This document shows, one piece after another, positions 8,609 to 17,454 of a stretch of DNA of 37,812 bases. The notes beneath the pieces are model-generated. The model was not told the origin of the DNA. It saw only the letters and a list, made by a program, of their open reading frames with translations, and searched no databases. The position numbers were made by a program, and so were the translations under genes. The stretch covers positions 1-37,812 of the forward strand of contig MNZQ01000159.1 in assembly GCA_001873745.1 (NCBI GenBank). The letters are read 5' to 3'. This DNA comes from Syntrophaceae bacterium CG2_30_58_14 (GTDB lineage Bacteria > Desulfobacterota > Syntrophia > Syntrophales > UBA5619). Numbering within the stretch: position 1 is the stretch's first letter; every line of letters starts with the position of its first letter.

Positions 8609-8638
8609 GGCAGCAAGCTTCTTGACATTGTCGGACCG
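8609..8638. repeat. 30-bp short dispersed repeat, copy 2
   Basis: GGCAGCAAGCTTCTTGACATTGTCGGACCG; 27/30 identical to 3644..3673. Confidence 0.75.
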
Positions 8639-8754
8639 AGAGAGATATAGGAGAACCCACAGGGCAGGTTTTCCGCACGAGACCCGTTCTATTGGCGTTA
8701 TGCAATTTCGCACCTTGAATATGCTGAAGAAGGAAAGGATATTTGGAGGCTGAC

Positions 8755-9195
8755 ATGAAACTAAAACAGATCGCCATTCATATTGAAAATTCACCCGGCC
8801 GGTTGTTCGAGATTACCAAGACCCTTGGAGATGCGGGGGTAAACCTGAGGGCCCTGAACCTCGTCGATACGGGTGAGTTTGGAATCTTGAGGCTCCTGGT
8901 TTCAGATCTGGCAAAAACCAGGCGCATCCTGATGGAAAAACAGATACCCGCAAAGGTGGATGAGGTGGTAGCTGTCGAGATTGAAGACAAGCCGGGCCAG
9001 CTTGCGGCGCTCCTGAAGCCCCTGCAGAAAGCGAAAGTCAATGTGGCTTACATGTACGCATTCATCGGATTTTCATCGAAAAGGGCGGTCATGATTTTCC
9101 ATTTCAACGACAATGACAAGGCTATCGAGATACTCCTGAAAAACGGCATCAAACCGATCGACGCGGAGGCATTCGGGATGCTTGAAACAAAGTAG
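8755..9195 (+). CDS. Tandem ACT-domain protein
   Basis: ~146 aa from ATG at 8755: MKLKQIAIHIENSPGRLFEITKTLGDAGVNLRAL... and second repeat VDEVVAVEIEDKPGQLAALLKPLQKAKVNVAYMYAF; RBS GGAGG upstream. Confidence 0.88.
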   Translation: MKLKQIAIHIENSPGRLFEITKTLGDAGVNLRALNLVDTGEFGILRLLVSDLAKTRRILMEKQIPAKVDEVVAVEIEDKPGQLAALLKPLQKAKVNVAYMYAFIGFSSKRAVMIFHFNDNDKAIEILLKNGIKPIDAEAFGMLETK

Positions 9196-9269
9196 CGACC
9201 CACGCCCCGGCGGCGCTTTATCGTTGAGTGACTTCTTTGAAGTTACTCGGAAGGCGGCGCCGATGCCGG

Positions 9270-10811
9270 TTATCGGCAATATCGATCCCTCAATACGCGA
9301 TGTAATATTTTCCCCGTTGGCGTTCGCGGCATTTCTTCGGCTTTGATAAAGAGTATCTGCTTGGGCCGCTTGAATGCGGCGAGTTTGTCCCGGCAATATT
9401 CGAGAAGCGTGTTTTCATCGACATCCGCCTTGGGGATAACCACCGCGACCACTTTTTCACCCCATTTCTCATCGGGCATGCCGATGACCGCAGTGTCGAA
9501 GACGGCAGGATGACTCCCAACAACCTCTTCGATTTCGCTTGGATAGGCATGCTCACCCCCGGTGATGATCATGTTGTCCTTCCGGTCCACGATCTGATAA
9601 TACCCGTCCTCATCCCTTCTGGCCAGATCCCCCGCCGAGAACCATTCTCCCCGAAAAGAGGAGGCGGTCTTTTCCGGCATTTTGTAATACCTGTCAAAAA
9701 GCATCGGCCCGCGTGAGTAGAGCTCCCCGACTTCTCCAATGGCGGCCTCGTTTCCTTCCGCGTTGATGATTTTCACAAAATCGGTGCCGACCGCTTCGTA
9801 TCCGATGGAACCGAGCTTTCTCATCTGATCTTCCGGTTTCAATATCGTGACAATGCCGGCCTCCGTAGATCCGTATGCCTCATACAGCTCGACGCCGGGG
9901 AAGAAATCCAGGATGGCAAGCTTCATGTTTTTGCGGACCGGGGCAGAGGAGCAGAGCAGCTTGCGGATGGAGCCGACATTTCGTTTCCGCGCCTCGGGAG
10001 GCGTGTTCAATATGAGGTTGTAATGGGTGGGGATCAGAGAGATGAAGGTGATCTTTTCCCTTTCGATGATCTCCAGGATCTCTTCGGCCTTGAACGACCG
10101 GGCCGGATGAATATAGGCTGTGCCGCCGATATAGAGGAACGTGAAGGTGTAAAAGGTTGAGTTGATATGGCACAGCGGCATGACATTGAGGCAAATGTCC
10201 TGGGGGGTGAATCCGGAGTCCACCGCATTCAGCAGATAGAAAGCAATGTGTGATTCGTGGGAACGGATGACCCCCTTGGGCTTTCCGGTGGTCCCGGAGG
10301 TGTAGATCAAAATCCACGGGTCCTTCGGGAGAACGTCAACTTCCGGTTCCTTGTCCGCCGAACCTTCGATCAACCGTTCATATTCAACGTAACCCTCTCT
10401 CTTCGGGCCGACCACGACATAGCCGTCTCCGGCAATGTTACCGAGCCCCGGCCGTATATCCTCGATCAGCGGGACGAATTCGTTGTCAATCATCAGCATC
10501 TTTGCGTCGGAATTGTTGACGATATATTCGATGTCTTTCCCCGCAAGCCGAAAGTTTATCGGCACGATGACGATGCCCGTTTTGGCTGTAGCCAGATAAA
10601 CCTCAATGATTTCAAGACAATTTTCGAGGAGGACGGCAACCTTGTCTCCCTTTTTCAGCCCCTTGGAAAGAAGGCTCGCTGCAAGCCGGTTTACACGTCC
10701 GTTTGTTTCCGGATAGGTGAAGCTTCTTTCCTTATCCTTGATGGCAGTCTTTGCGGGGAACTTCTTTGCGTTCACTTTCAGCATTTGACCGAGATTCATC
10801 CAGTAAGCCAT
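9270..10811 (-). CDS. AMP-forming acyl-CoA synthetase (FadD-like / aromatic or alicyclic acid-CoA ligase)
   Basis: From ATG at 10811 (GAGGTG RBS): ILIYTSGTTGKPKGV, YEAYGSTEAG, GEWFSAGDLARRDEDGYYQIVDRKDNMIITGGEHAYPSEIE, PRTPTGKILHRVLR. Confidence 0.93.
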   Translation of the reverse strand: MAYWMNLGQMLKVNAKKFPAKTAIKDKERSFTYPETNGRVNRLAASLLSKGLKKGDKVAVLLENCLEIIEVYLATAKTGIVIVPINFRLAGKDIEYIVNNSDAKMLMIDNEFVPLIEDIRPGLGNIAGDGYVVVGPKREGYVEYERLIEGSADKEPEVDVLPKDPWILIYTSGTTGKPKGVIRSHESHIAFYLLNAVDSGFTPQDICLNVMPLCHINSTFYTFTFLYIGGTAYIHPARSFKAEEILEIIEREKITFISLIPTHYNLILNTPPEARKRNVGSIRKLLCSSAPVRKNMKLAILDFFPGVELYEAYGSTEAGIVTILKPEDQMRKLGSIGYEAVGTDFVKIINAEGNEAAIGEVGELYSRGPMLFDRYYKMPEKTASSFRGEWFSAGDLARRDEDGYYQIVDRKDNMIITGGEHAYPSEIEEVVGSHPAVFDTAVIGMPDEKWGEKVVAVVIPKADVDENTLLEYCRDKLAAFKRPKQILFIKAEEMPRTPTGKILHRVLRDRYCR

Positions 10812-10812
10812 G

Positions 10813-11619
10813 TTACACCTCTTGTTTGATACATGCGGCCTTGCCTGCTTCAAGGGCGTAGAGTGCGGCGCCGATCGCGCCCGTCAATTGGGGATGGTCC
10901 GGAACGAGCAGCTTCCTTCCGATCCTCTCTTCGGCCATGGTGACGAGAAACGGATTGTGGGCCACAACGCCTCCCGTCATCACAATATTCTCCGTCAGGG
11001 AGTCCATTTCCAGAATCCTCTTGATGACGGAGAGAAAAAGGCCTTTGACGATGTCCGGAACTTTTTTCCCCTGGCGGATTTTTTCCAATACCTCCGTTGC
11101 CGAGAAGACGGTGCAGAAACTTCCCAGTTCGATCATATTCCGGGATTGCCTGGCCAGGCCGTCCATCTTTTCGAGGGGGATGTCTAAGCGGATGGACATT
11201 TCCTCGAGAAAGGCCCCTGTCCCGGCGGCGCATTTTCGATTCATTTTAAAACCGGTGCGACGGCCCTCACCGTCTAACTTGATAATTTTATTGTCCTGGC
11301 CTCCGATATCGATAATGCTTATTTCGAAAGGGAATTCGTGAAAACACCCCTTGCCGTGGCAACTGATTTCCGTCTTTTCAGCCGTGGCAAAGGAGACGTT
11401 TCTTCTTCCGTATCCGGTTGAAATGGAGGCGAATATCTCTTCCCTGGACGCGTTCGCCATCGCGAGTGAAACCGCCAGGCCGTTTTCCGCGGCGGCGCCG
11501 AAATCGTTCCCTGACTTGGAAACGGCATGCCCTATAAGCCTTTTTGCCGAATCGAGTACGGCAACCTTGGTTCTGGAGGCGCCGATGTCCACGCCGACAA
11601 ACACGGGTCGAGAATTCAT
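10813..11619 (-). CDS. BadF/BadG/BcrA/BcrD-type ATPase: activator of a 2-hydroxyacyl-CoA dehydratase/benzoyl-CoA reductase-like enzyme
   Basis: 268 aa; FVGVDIGASRTKVAVLD (phosphate 1), DIGGQDNKII, MNRKCAAGTGAFLEEMSIRLDIPLE ([4Fe-4S] cysteine), VMTGGVVAHNPFLV. Confidence 0.93.
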   Translation of the reverse strand: MNSRPVFVGVDIGASRTKVAVLDSAKRLIGHAVSKSGNDFGAAAENGLAVSLAMANASREEIFASISTGYGRRNVSFATAEKTEISCHGKGCFHEFPFEISIIDIGGQDNKIIKLDGEGRRTGFKMNRKCAAGTGAFLEEMSIRLDIPLEKMDGLARQSRNMIELGSFCTVFSATEVLEKIRQGKKVPDIVKGLFLSVIKRILEMDSLTENIVMTGGVVAHNPFLVTMAEERIGRKLLVPDHPQLTGAIGAALYALEAGKAACIKQEV

Positions 11620-11625
11620 ATCGGT

Positions 11626-12570
11626 CTATTTCGGTTCCAATGCCTTGACAAGGGCCCGCAGCGTCTTATTGTAAGGCGCTTCCACCCCGGCCTGCCGTCC
11701 ATATTCGACAATCTTGCCGTTCATGAAATCGATCTCCGTCCGGCGTCTGTTTTCGATGTCGATGAGCATGGAAGGTTTATGATCGCCGGCTTTTCTCATG
11801 TACTCGATGGCCTGGGGATAGTAGTTCCAGCCCAGCTCGATCTCGTTGGCCCTGGCAACGGCGATGCACTCTTTCAAGAGCGATTCGACAATCTGCAAGA
11901 CGATTGGATCGTTCATCGCCTGCGCCATGGTCAAGCCGGTCACCGCGCAAACGGGGTTCATCGAGGAATTGAGGATCGCTTTTCGCCAGACCATGGAATT
12001 GATGTTGTTTGTGTGGCTGGTGGGCAGCCCGCACGCGGTCAGGATTTTTGCGATCGCCTGCGCCTCGCCGGCGGAGGCCGGATCGAGCTCCTGCAATAAA
12101 TGGGGGGGATGGTGAAACGCCATATGGACGTGGCCCGGTTTTACCAGGCTGCAGCCCCAATTGACCACGGCTCGCATCACCGGTTTTGCGCCGAGGGTTT
12201 GCGCGATAACCGCTTCCGTGTCAATGCCGTTCTGCCAACTGATGACATAGAGCCCCTCTCTGTAAAAACCTTCGATGGCGGAAGAGATCAGCGGCAGGGC
12301 ATTGGCCTTGACGGTAAGGAAGATGACATCGGGACGATATTCCGCAAGATCGTCAACGCTGGTGCAGGTTCTTGTTACCGCTTGTTGGAGATTTTCAGCC
12401 CCTTCGATGATGATGCCGGGATTCAGGGCCGGCTTGAGCAATTCCGGGAAGACGTCGCACAGGGTCACCTCATACCCGCCTTTGGCGAGAAATGCGGCGA
12501 CAATACACCCGACCGGGCCGGCGCCCACAACCGCAAACGATCGCGGCCGAAAATCCGACTTATCTTCCAT
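11626..12570 (-). CDS. Ketopantoate reductase (ApbA/PanE) family oxidoreductase
   Basis: From ATG at 12570 with GGGGGTG RBS: FAVVGAGPVGCIVAAFLAKGGYEVTLCDV; conserved WRKAILNSSMNPVCAVTGLT. Confidence 0.85.
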   Translation of the reverse strand: MEDKSDFRPRSFAVVGAGPVGCIVAAFLAKGGYEVTLCDVFPELLKPALNPGIIIEGAENLQQAVTRTCTSVDDLAEYRPDVIFLTVKANALPLISSAIEGFYREGLYVISWQNGIDTEAVIAQTLGAKPVMRAVVNWGCSLVKPGHVHMAFHHPPHLLQELDPASAGEAQAIAKILTACGLPTSHTNNINSMVWRKAILNSSMNPVCAVTGLTMAQAMNDPIVLQIVESLLKECIAVARANEIELGWNYYPQAIEYMRKAGDHKPSMLIDIENRRRTEIDFMNGKIVEYGRQAGVEAPYNKTLRALVKALEPK

Positions 12571-12648
12571 AGTAGCACCCCCCTTTTTTTTTCCGTTGCG
12601 AGAACGGAAGTCAAGCATTTACATATGGCGCCGATCCCCAGTGGGTGA

Positions 12649-13365
12649 TCATTGTTTTCCCAGGTAGGCATGGCGCACTTTTTCGTCAGATAGGAGATCT
12701 GCGGTCGGGCCTTCGATCGCCACGGAGCCGGTTTCCAGGACATAGCCGTACCGGGCGATTTGCAACGCAGCCCGGGCGTTTTGCTCCACCAGAAGGATGG
12801 TGGTCCCCTGGTCATTCAATTTTTTAATGACCCGGAGGATTTCTGCAACGAGCATGGGGGCGAGGCCCATGGAGGGTTCATCCAGGAGGAGCAGCTTGGG
12901 CCGCGACATGAGGGCCCGCGCGATAGCCACCATTTGCTGTTCCCCGCCGCTCAGCGTGCCGGCCAGTTGCCTGGTTCTTATCTTGAGGAGCGGAAATATC
13001 TGGTATATCCACTCCAGCCGCTTCTGAATTTCAGCCTTGGTTCGGTTGCTGTAGTACAAATAGGCCCCCAGATGGAGATTGTCTATGACGGTCAAATGGG
13101 AAAAGAGCTGCCTGCCTTCCGGGACCTGGGAAATGCCCAAGGAGACGATCTTGACCGGCGGCAGGGAAGATATTTCCGTTCCTTCGTAGGTGATGGAACC
13201 GGTCTTCGACTGGATGAGGCCGGAAATCGATTTCAGCAGGGTTGTTTTACCCGCGCCGTTGGCGCCGATAATGGTTACCATGCTGCCGGGCGGAATGGTC
13301 AGGGAAACATTCTTCAACGCCTGGATATTTCCATAGGAGGCATTCACCCCTCTCAGTTCAAGCAT
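12649..13365 (-). CDS. livF: Branched-chain-type ABC transporter ATP-binding protein LivF
   Basis: Walker A GANGAGKTTLLKS, signature LSGGEQQMVAIARAL, Walker B LLLLDEPSMGLAP. Confidence 0.93.
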   Translation of the reverse strand: MLELRGVNASYGNIQALKNVSLTIPPGSMVTIIGANGAGKTTLLKSISGLIQSKTGSITYEGTEISSLPPVKIVSLGISQVPEGRQLFSHLTVIDNLHLGAYLYYSNRTKAEIQKRLEWIYQIFPLLKIRTRQLAGTLSGGEQQMVAIARALMSRPKLLLLDEPSMGLAPMLVAEILRVIKKLNDQGTTILLVEQNARAALQIARYGYVLETGSVAIEGPTADLLSDEKVRHAYLGKQ

Positions 13366-14141
13366 AATAAGGCTTCTCCTCCCAGATAGGCTTCGATGAC
13401 CTTCTGGTCATTCTGAATCTGCGCCGGCGGCCCCTCGGCGATCTTTTCCCCGTAATTGATTACAAGAATTTCGTCCGATACCTTCATAACGAGCGACATG
13501 TCATGCTCAACAAGGAGGATCGTAACGCCGCTGTCCCTGATGCTGTACAGCAGGTCCGCCATTTTTTGCGTCTCCACCTCGTTCAGGCCGGCGGCCGGTT
13601 CATCGAGAAGGATGAGCTTGGGGCCGGTGGCGAGGGCCCTGAGGACTTCCAGCGTCTTCTGTTCTCCCAACGGCAGGCTTCCGGCGGGAAGATCGGCCCT
13701 TCCCAGCAGGCTGCCCAATTTCAATATCTCGAAGGATTGATCCCGTATCCATTTTTCCTCTTTTCTCATGTGCGGAAGTCTGAACCCGGATGAAAACAGG
13801 CCGGCCCGTGATCGGGGATGGCAACCGACCATTACGTTTTCAAGAACCGTCATCTGGGAAAAAAGCTCGACCGTCTGGAACGTTCTTGAAATACCCAACC
13901 TGGCAATAACATGGGGTTTAAGGCCGTTGATGGGCTTTCCCTGGAAATGGATTTTGCCGGAGGAGGCGGGATGCACACCTGTGATCAGATTGAAGAGGGT
14001 CGTCTTGCCGGCCCCGTTGGGTCCGATGACGGACTTGATCTCCCCCTCCCGTACCTTGAAGGAAAGGTCGGAAATCGCCATCAGGCCGCCGAAGGCTTTA
14101 TGCAGGCACTCCGCATCGAGTATAAATGGATTGGTGGTCAT
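13353..14141 (-). CDS. livG: Branched-chain-type ABC transporter ATP-binding protein LivG
   Basis: GPNGAGKTTLFNLITG, LPLGEQKTLEVLRALATGPKLILLDEPAAGLN, LLVEHDMSLVM; overlaps livF. Confidence 0.93.
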   Translation of the reverse strand: MTTNPFILDAECLHKAFGGLMAISDLSFKVREGEIKSVIGPNGAGKTTLFNLITGVHPASSGKIHFQGKPINGLKPHVIARLGISRTFQTVELFSQMTVLENVMVGCHPRSRAGLFSSGFRLPHMRKEEKWIRDQSFEILKLGSLLGRADLPAGSLPLGEQKTLEVLRALATGPKLILLDEPAAGLNEVETQKMADLLYSIRDSGVTILLVEHDMSLVMKVSDEILVINYGEKIAEGPPAQIQNDQKVIEAYLGGEALLCLN

Positions 14142-15088
14142 GCCTCGCCTCGCTTGAAATATTTGCGGTAGAGCATCGGTATTCCCTCTAAAAATCCTTC
14201 CGGCATAAACAGAAGGATCGCCAGCAGGATGGCGCCGTAGATCAAGATATCGAACTCTTTGAATACCCTGAGGTATTCCGGCAGGAAAGTCATCAGCGAC
14301 GCCCCCATGACGGCGCCCCAGATGTTGTGGAGCCCGCCGACGACGCCCATCATGAGGAACATGATCGAGTTCATAAATGCAAAATTGTTTGGCGCGATGA
14401 AACTGACGAAGTGGGCATAAATGCTGCCGGCAATCGAGGCGTAAATGGCGGAGAGGACAAATATCTGGATCTTATAGGCCGACAGATTGATCCCCATCGC
14501 CCCAGCGGCCACTTCGCTGCCATGCATGGCCTTCAGCGCCCTTCCCACCCTGGAATGGATCAGATTCAGGGAAAACCAGAGGATGACCAACAATGCGCCC
14601 CAGACAAGATAATAATACTGGATGCTGTGGCTGAATGGATAACCGCCGACATGAAAGGCGGGGATGTTGGAGAGGCCGGAAGGACCGCCGGTCAGGCCTA
14701 CCATTTCATTGAAGATGATGTAGATGATCTCGCCGATTCCCAGGGTGGCGATTGCGAGATAGTGCCCCTGAAGCCGCAGCGCGGGGATGCCGATGATGAC
14801 GGCAACCAGCGAGGAGAAGAGGATGCCGCACAGAAATGCGGCGTAAATGGAAAGGCCGAACTGGGTGGTCAGGATACCCGTGGAATAGGCGCCGATGCCA
14901 AAGAAGGCGGCATGCCCCAGGGATATCTGGCCGGCATAACCCATCAGCAGACTCAAGCCGACAACGACCATGCAGTTGATTCCCATGAAGACCAGGATGC
15001 TCAGGTGGTAATCCCCGCTGACGATCAGCGGGACCACCGCAATGATGGCAGCCATTACCAGGAGCTTGAGGTAATTGTTCTTTCCCAT
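14138..15088 (-). CDS. livM: ABC transporter permease LivM
   Basis: Hydrophobic 316 aa; GLSLLMGYAGQISLGHAAFFGIGAYSTGIL, GLTGGPSGLSNIP, GVVGGLHNIWGAVMGA. Confidence 0.93.
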   Translation of the reverse strand: MGKNNYLKLLVMAAIIAVVPLIVSGDYHLSILVFMGINCMVVVGLSLLMGYAGQISLGHAAFFGIGAYSTGILTTQFGLSIYAAFLCGILFSSLVAVIIGIPALRLQGHYLAIATLGIGEIIYIIFNEMVGLTGGPSGLSNIPAFHVGGYPFSHSIQYYYLVWGALLVILWFSLNLIHSRVGRALKAMHGSEVAAGAMGINLSAYKIQIFVLSAIYASIAGSIYAHFVSFIAPNNFAFMNSIMFLMMGVVGGLHNIWGAVMGASLMTFLPEYLRVFKEFDILIYGAILLAILLFMPEGFLEGIPMLYRKYFKRGEA

Positions 15089-15097
15089 ACAATATCC

Positions 15098-15994
15098 CTA
15101 TATTTTTTTAATTTTTCCGACTTCAGCGCTGCCGAAGATGCCGCTCGGCTTGATGAACAGAACAAGGATCAGGATGATGAGGGCGGTCGCTTCCTTGAAT
15201 GCCGATGAAATGAATCCCGTCGTAAATGATTCGATCAACCCCAAGAGAAAGCCGGCAACGACCGCCCCGGTGCCAAAGCCCAGCCCGCCCAGGACCGCAG
15301 CGCAAAACCCCTTTAACGCGAGCATGGGCCCCCGGTCATATTCCATCAGCGCAATCGGGGTAATCGATGCCCCCGCCAGGGCGCCCAGTGTGGCGCTCAG
15401 GGCGAACGAGAGCAGCACCATTTTGGAGACGTCAATCCCCACCAAAGAGGCCGCCACACGATTGACCGCGCAGGCGCTCATGGCCTTTCCCGTAATGGTC
15501 CGGTTGAAGAAGATGTTCATCAGGATGACCGCCAGGAGTGACAGGCCCAGGATCCAGAATACCTGGGGAAGGATCGCCGCTCCGCCAATAATGATGGGTT
15601 CCGGGGAAGAAAAATGGGGGAGGCTGTACGGCTCTTTCCCCCAGATAAACATCGCGATGCCGCGGAAGAAAATGGAGACCGCCACCGTGATGATCAGCAG
15701 GGTCATCAGCGGGGCTGTTTTCGACGGGTGATGGATGAAGAGTCGCTCATAGAGCATGCCGATGCCGGTGGTCAGCGCCAGCGTGATGAAGAATGACAAG
15801 AACAGCGGAAGGCCGAGCGTGGTTGTGAAAAAAACCATGATCAGGCCGCCAAACATCACAAACTCGCCCTGCGCCAGATTGATGATGCCCGTGGCATTGT
15901 AGATGATCGTGAAACCCAGGCCCACCATGGCGTAAATGCTGCCCAGGGTGAGCCCCGTTGCCAGATATTGAATGATTTGACCCTGCAGATCCAT
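15098..15994 (-). CDS. livH: ABC transporter permease LivH
   Basis: From ATG at 15994: MDLQGQIIQYLATGLTLGSIYAMVGLGFTIIYNATGIINLAQGEFVMFG; AAVLGGLGFGTGAVVAGFLLGLIES. Confidence 0.93.
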   Translation of the reverse strand: MDLQGQIIQYLATGLTLGSIYAMVGLGFTIIYNATGIINLAQGEFVMFGGLIMVFFTTTLGLPLFLSFFITLALTTGIGMLYERLFIHHPSKTAPLMTLLIITVAVSIFFRGIAMFIWGKEPYSLPHFSSPEPIIIGGAAILPQVFWILGLSLLAVILMNIFFNRTITGKAMSACAVNRVAASLVGIDVSKMVLLSFALSATLGALAGASITPIALMEYDRGPMLALKGFCAAVLGGLGFGTGAVVAGFLLGLIESFTTGFISSAFKEATALIILILVLFIKPSGIFGSAEVGKIKKI

Positions 15995-16027
15995 CTGGTC
16001 TTCCCCGTATGCGTTGGTTATGCAGCA

Positions 16028-16068
16028 GTCAGCGGTTGGCAGTGATCCACCGACTGCCAACCGCTGAC
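16028..16068 (-). promoter_or_regulatory. Perfect 16-bp stem-loop between the substrate-binding protein and livH
   Basis: GTCAGCGGTTGGCAGT-gatccaccg-ACTGCCAACCGCTGAC; arms 16028..16043 and 16053..16068; no T-tract on either side. Confidence 0.75.
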
Positions 16069-16091
16069 GGAACGGAATGTCGCAAACAAGT

Positions 16092-17300
16092 CTATTTGGC
16101 GAAAGCCCAGTCGCCCTTTACGACCTGGATCATCTCGAATGCGGAAAGGTCCAGCCCGGTATGGTCGGTAGCAGACATGTTGAATACACCGCCCGTACCC
16201 GGCCAATTCTTGATATCGTTTTCCAGGAAGTCCCTGACCTTCGTCCTGTCCGGGCCTACGGCCTTGATCGAGTCGATCGCCAGGTAGAGCCCGTCATAGC
16301 CATGGCCGCCAAAGGTTGAAACATCGGACTTGGTTCGCTTTTCGTATTCCGTGGCATAACGGGAGAGGACTTTATACTGGGGATGGATCTTGGGGAGTTT
16401 TTCCCATCCGATAAGACGGCCCAGCGGAGCAATGACCCCTTCGGCGGAACCGCCTGCCAGTTCGATATTCTTTTTGTTGCCGAAGCCGTGACTCTGATAA
16501 AGCGGCATCCCCATGGCCAGGGACTTCCAGTTTTTCGTAACAATCACCTGTGTGGGGCCGATTGACCAGTTAATCACAGCCTGAGCGCCGCTGGTCCTGA
16601 TTTTTGTCAACTGTGCCGTCATGTCGGCATCCTTCGGTCCATACACCTCGTCGGCTACGAGGTTGATGTTGTATTTCGGCGCCATCCGCTTCAGCTCGTT
16701 TCGTCCGGCACTCCCAAAGCCGTCGCTGACCGTGACAATGCCCACCTTGGTGATGCCCTTCTTCTTCATATGGGCGTAAATGGCTTCCACCGCGGAGGTA
16801 TCCGTTTGCGGGGTCTTGAATATCCAGGGACGCTGAACGCGGGGCGATTCAATGGTCCCGGCGATTCGCTTGTATTCATCGGCCGGCGTCACGATCTGCA
16901 GGGCGGCCGCCATCGAGATCATCGGGATTTTGGCGGCTTCGCAGATCGAGGCCATGGCCATCGATTCGCCGGAAGTGGAGGAGCCGATGATCGCGACCAC
17001 CTTGTCCCCATCAATCAGTTTCTTTGTCGCGAGAACGGCTTGGCTCGCATCGCTTTTGGAATCTTCGATGATGATTTGTACCGGAACGCCCTTGATCCCC
17101 CCCTCCTTGTTGATCCACTCCTGAACCATGAGGGCCGTGTCCTTCTCCGGTTGTCCGAGCCAGGAGGCGCCGCCGGTGATGGAGGCTACGAAGCCGATCT
17201 TGATCGGCCCCTGAGCCATGGCCGGACCCGTTAAGGAAAGACAGAAAAACAGGGTAAACGCGGTGATCAGACTGATTTTGCTTAATTTTTTGTGATTCAT
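16092..17300 (-). CDS. ABC transporter substrate-binding protein (LivJ/periplasmic amino-acid or aromatic-acid type)
   Basis: 402 aa with signal peptide (MNHKKLSKISLITAFTLFFCLSLTGPAMAQ) and PIKIGFVASITGGASWLGQPEKDT. Confidence 0.92.
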   Translation of the reverse strand: MNHKKLSKISLITAFTLFFCLSLTGPAMAQGPIKIGFVASITGGASWLGQPEKDTALMVQEWINKEGGIKGVPVQIIIEDSKSDASQAVLATKKLIDGDKVVAIIGSSTSGESMAMASICEAAKIPMISMAAALQIVTPADEYKRIAGTIESPRVQRPWIFKTPQTDTSAVEAIYAHMKKKGITKVGIVTVSDGFGSAGRNELKRMAPKYNINLVADEVYGPKDADMTAQLTKIRTSGAQAVINWSIGPTQVIVTKNWKSLAMGMPLYQSHGFGNKKNIELAGGSAEGVIAPLGRLIGWEKLPKIHPQYKVLSRYATEYEKRTKSDVSTFGGHGYDGLYLAIDSIKAVGPDRTKVRDFLENDIKNWPGTGGVFNMSATDHTGLDLSAFEMIQVVKGDWAFAK

Positions 17301-17454
17301 GCTATTTTCCCCCCTTTTAATGATGAATTATCTTACAATTTCCTGATTGCCTCTTTTCAGGCGATCATTCCAGACGCCTCCACCTCCTTTCAATTTTGAT
17401 GCAGTTGCTATATATTGAAGATTCATGGCCAAGTCAATGGAAGATTGACGGCTT

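Noticed and set aside
9226-9248. Inverted repeat GAGTGACTTC-ttt-GAAGTTACTC between the convergent ACT and FadD-like genes, as a terminator
   Set aside because: 9/10 arms and well placed for a bidirectional terminator, but no T-tract; not strong enough to call.
14327-15208. 293-aa plus-strand ORF
   Set aside because: Antisense to livM; repetitive polar composition caused by the complement of transmembrane codons.
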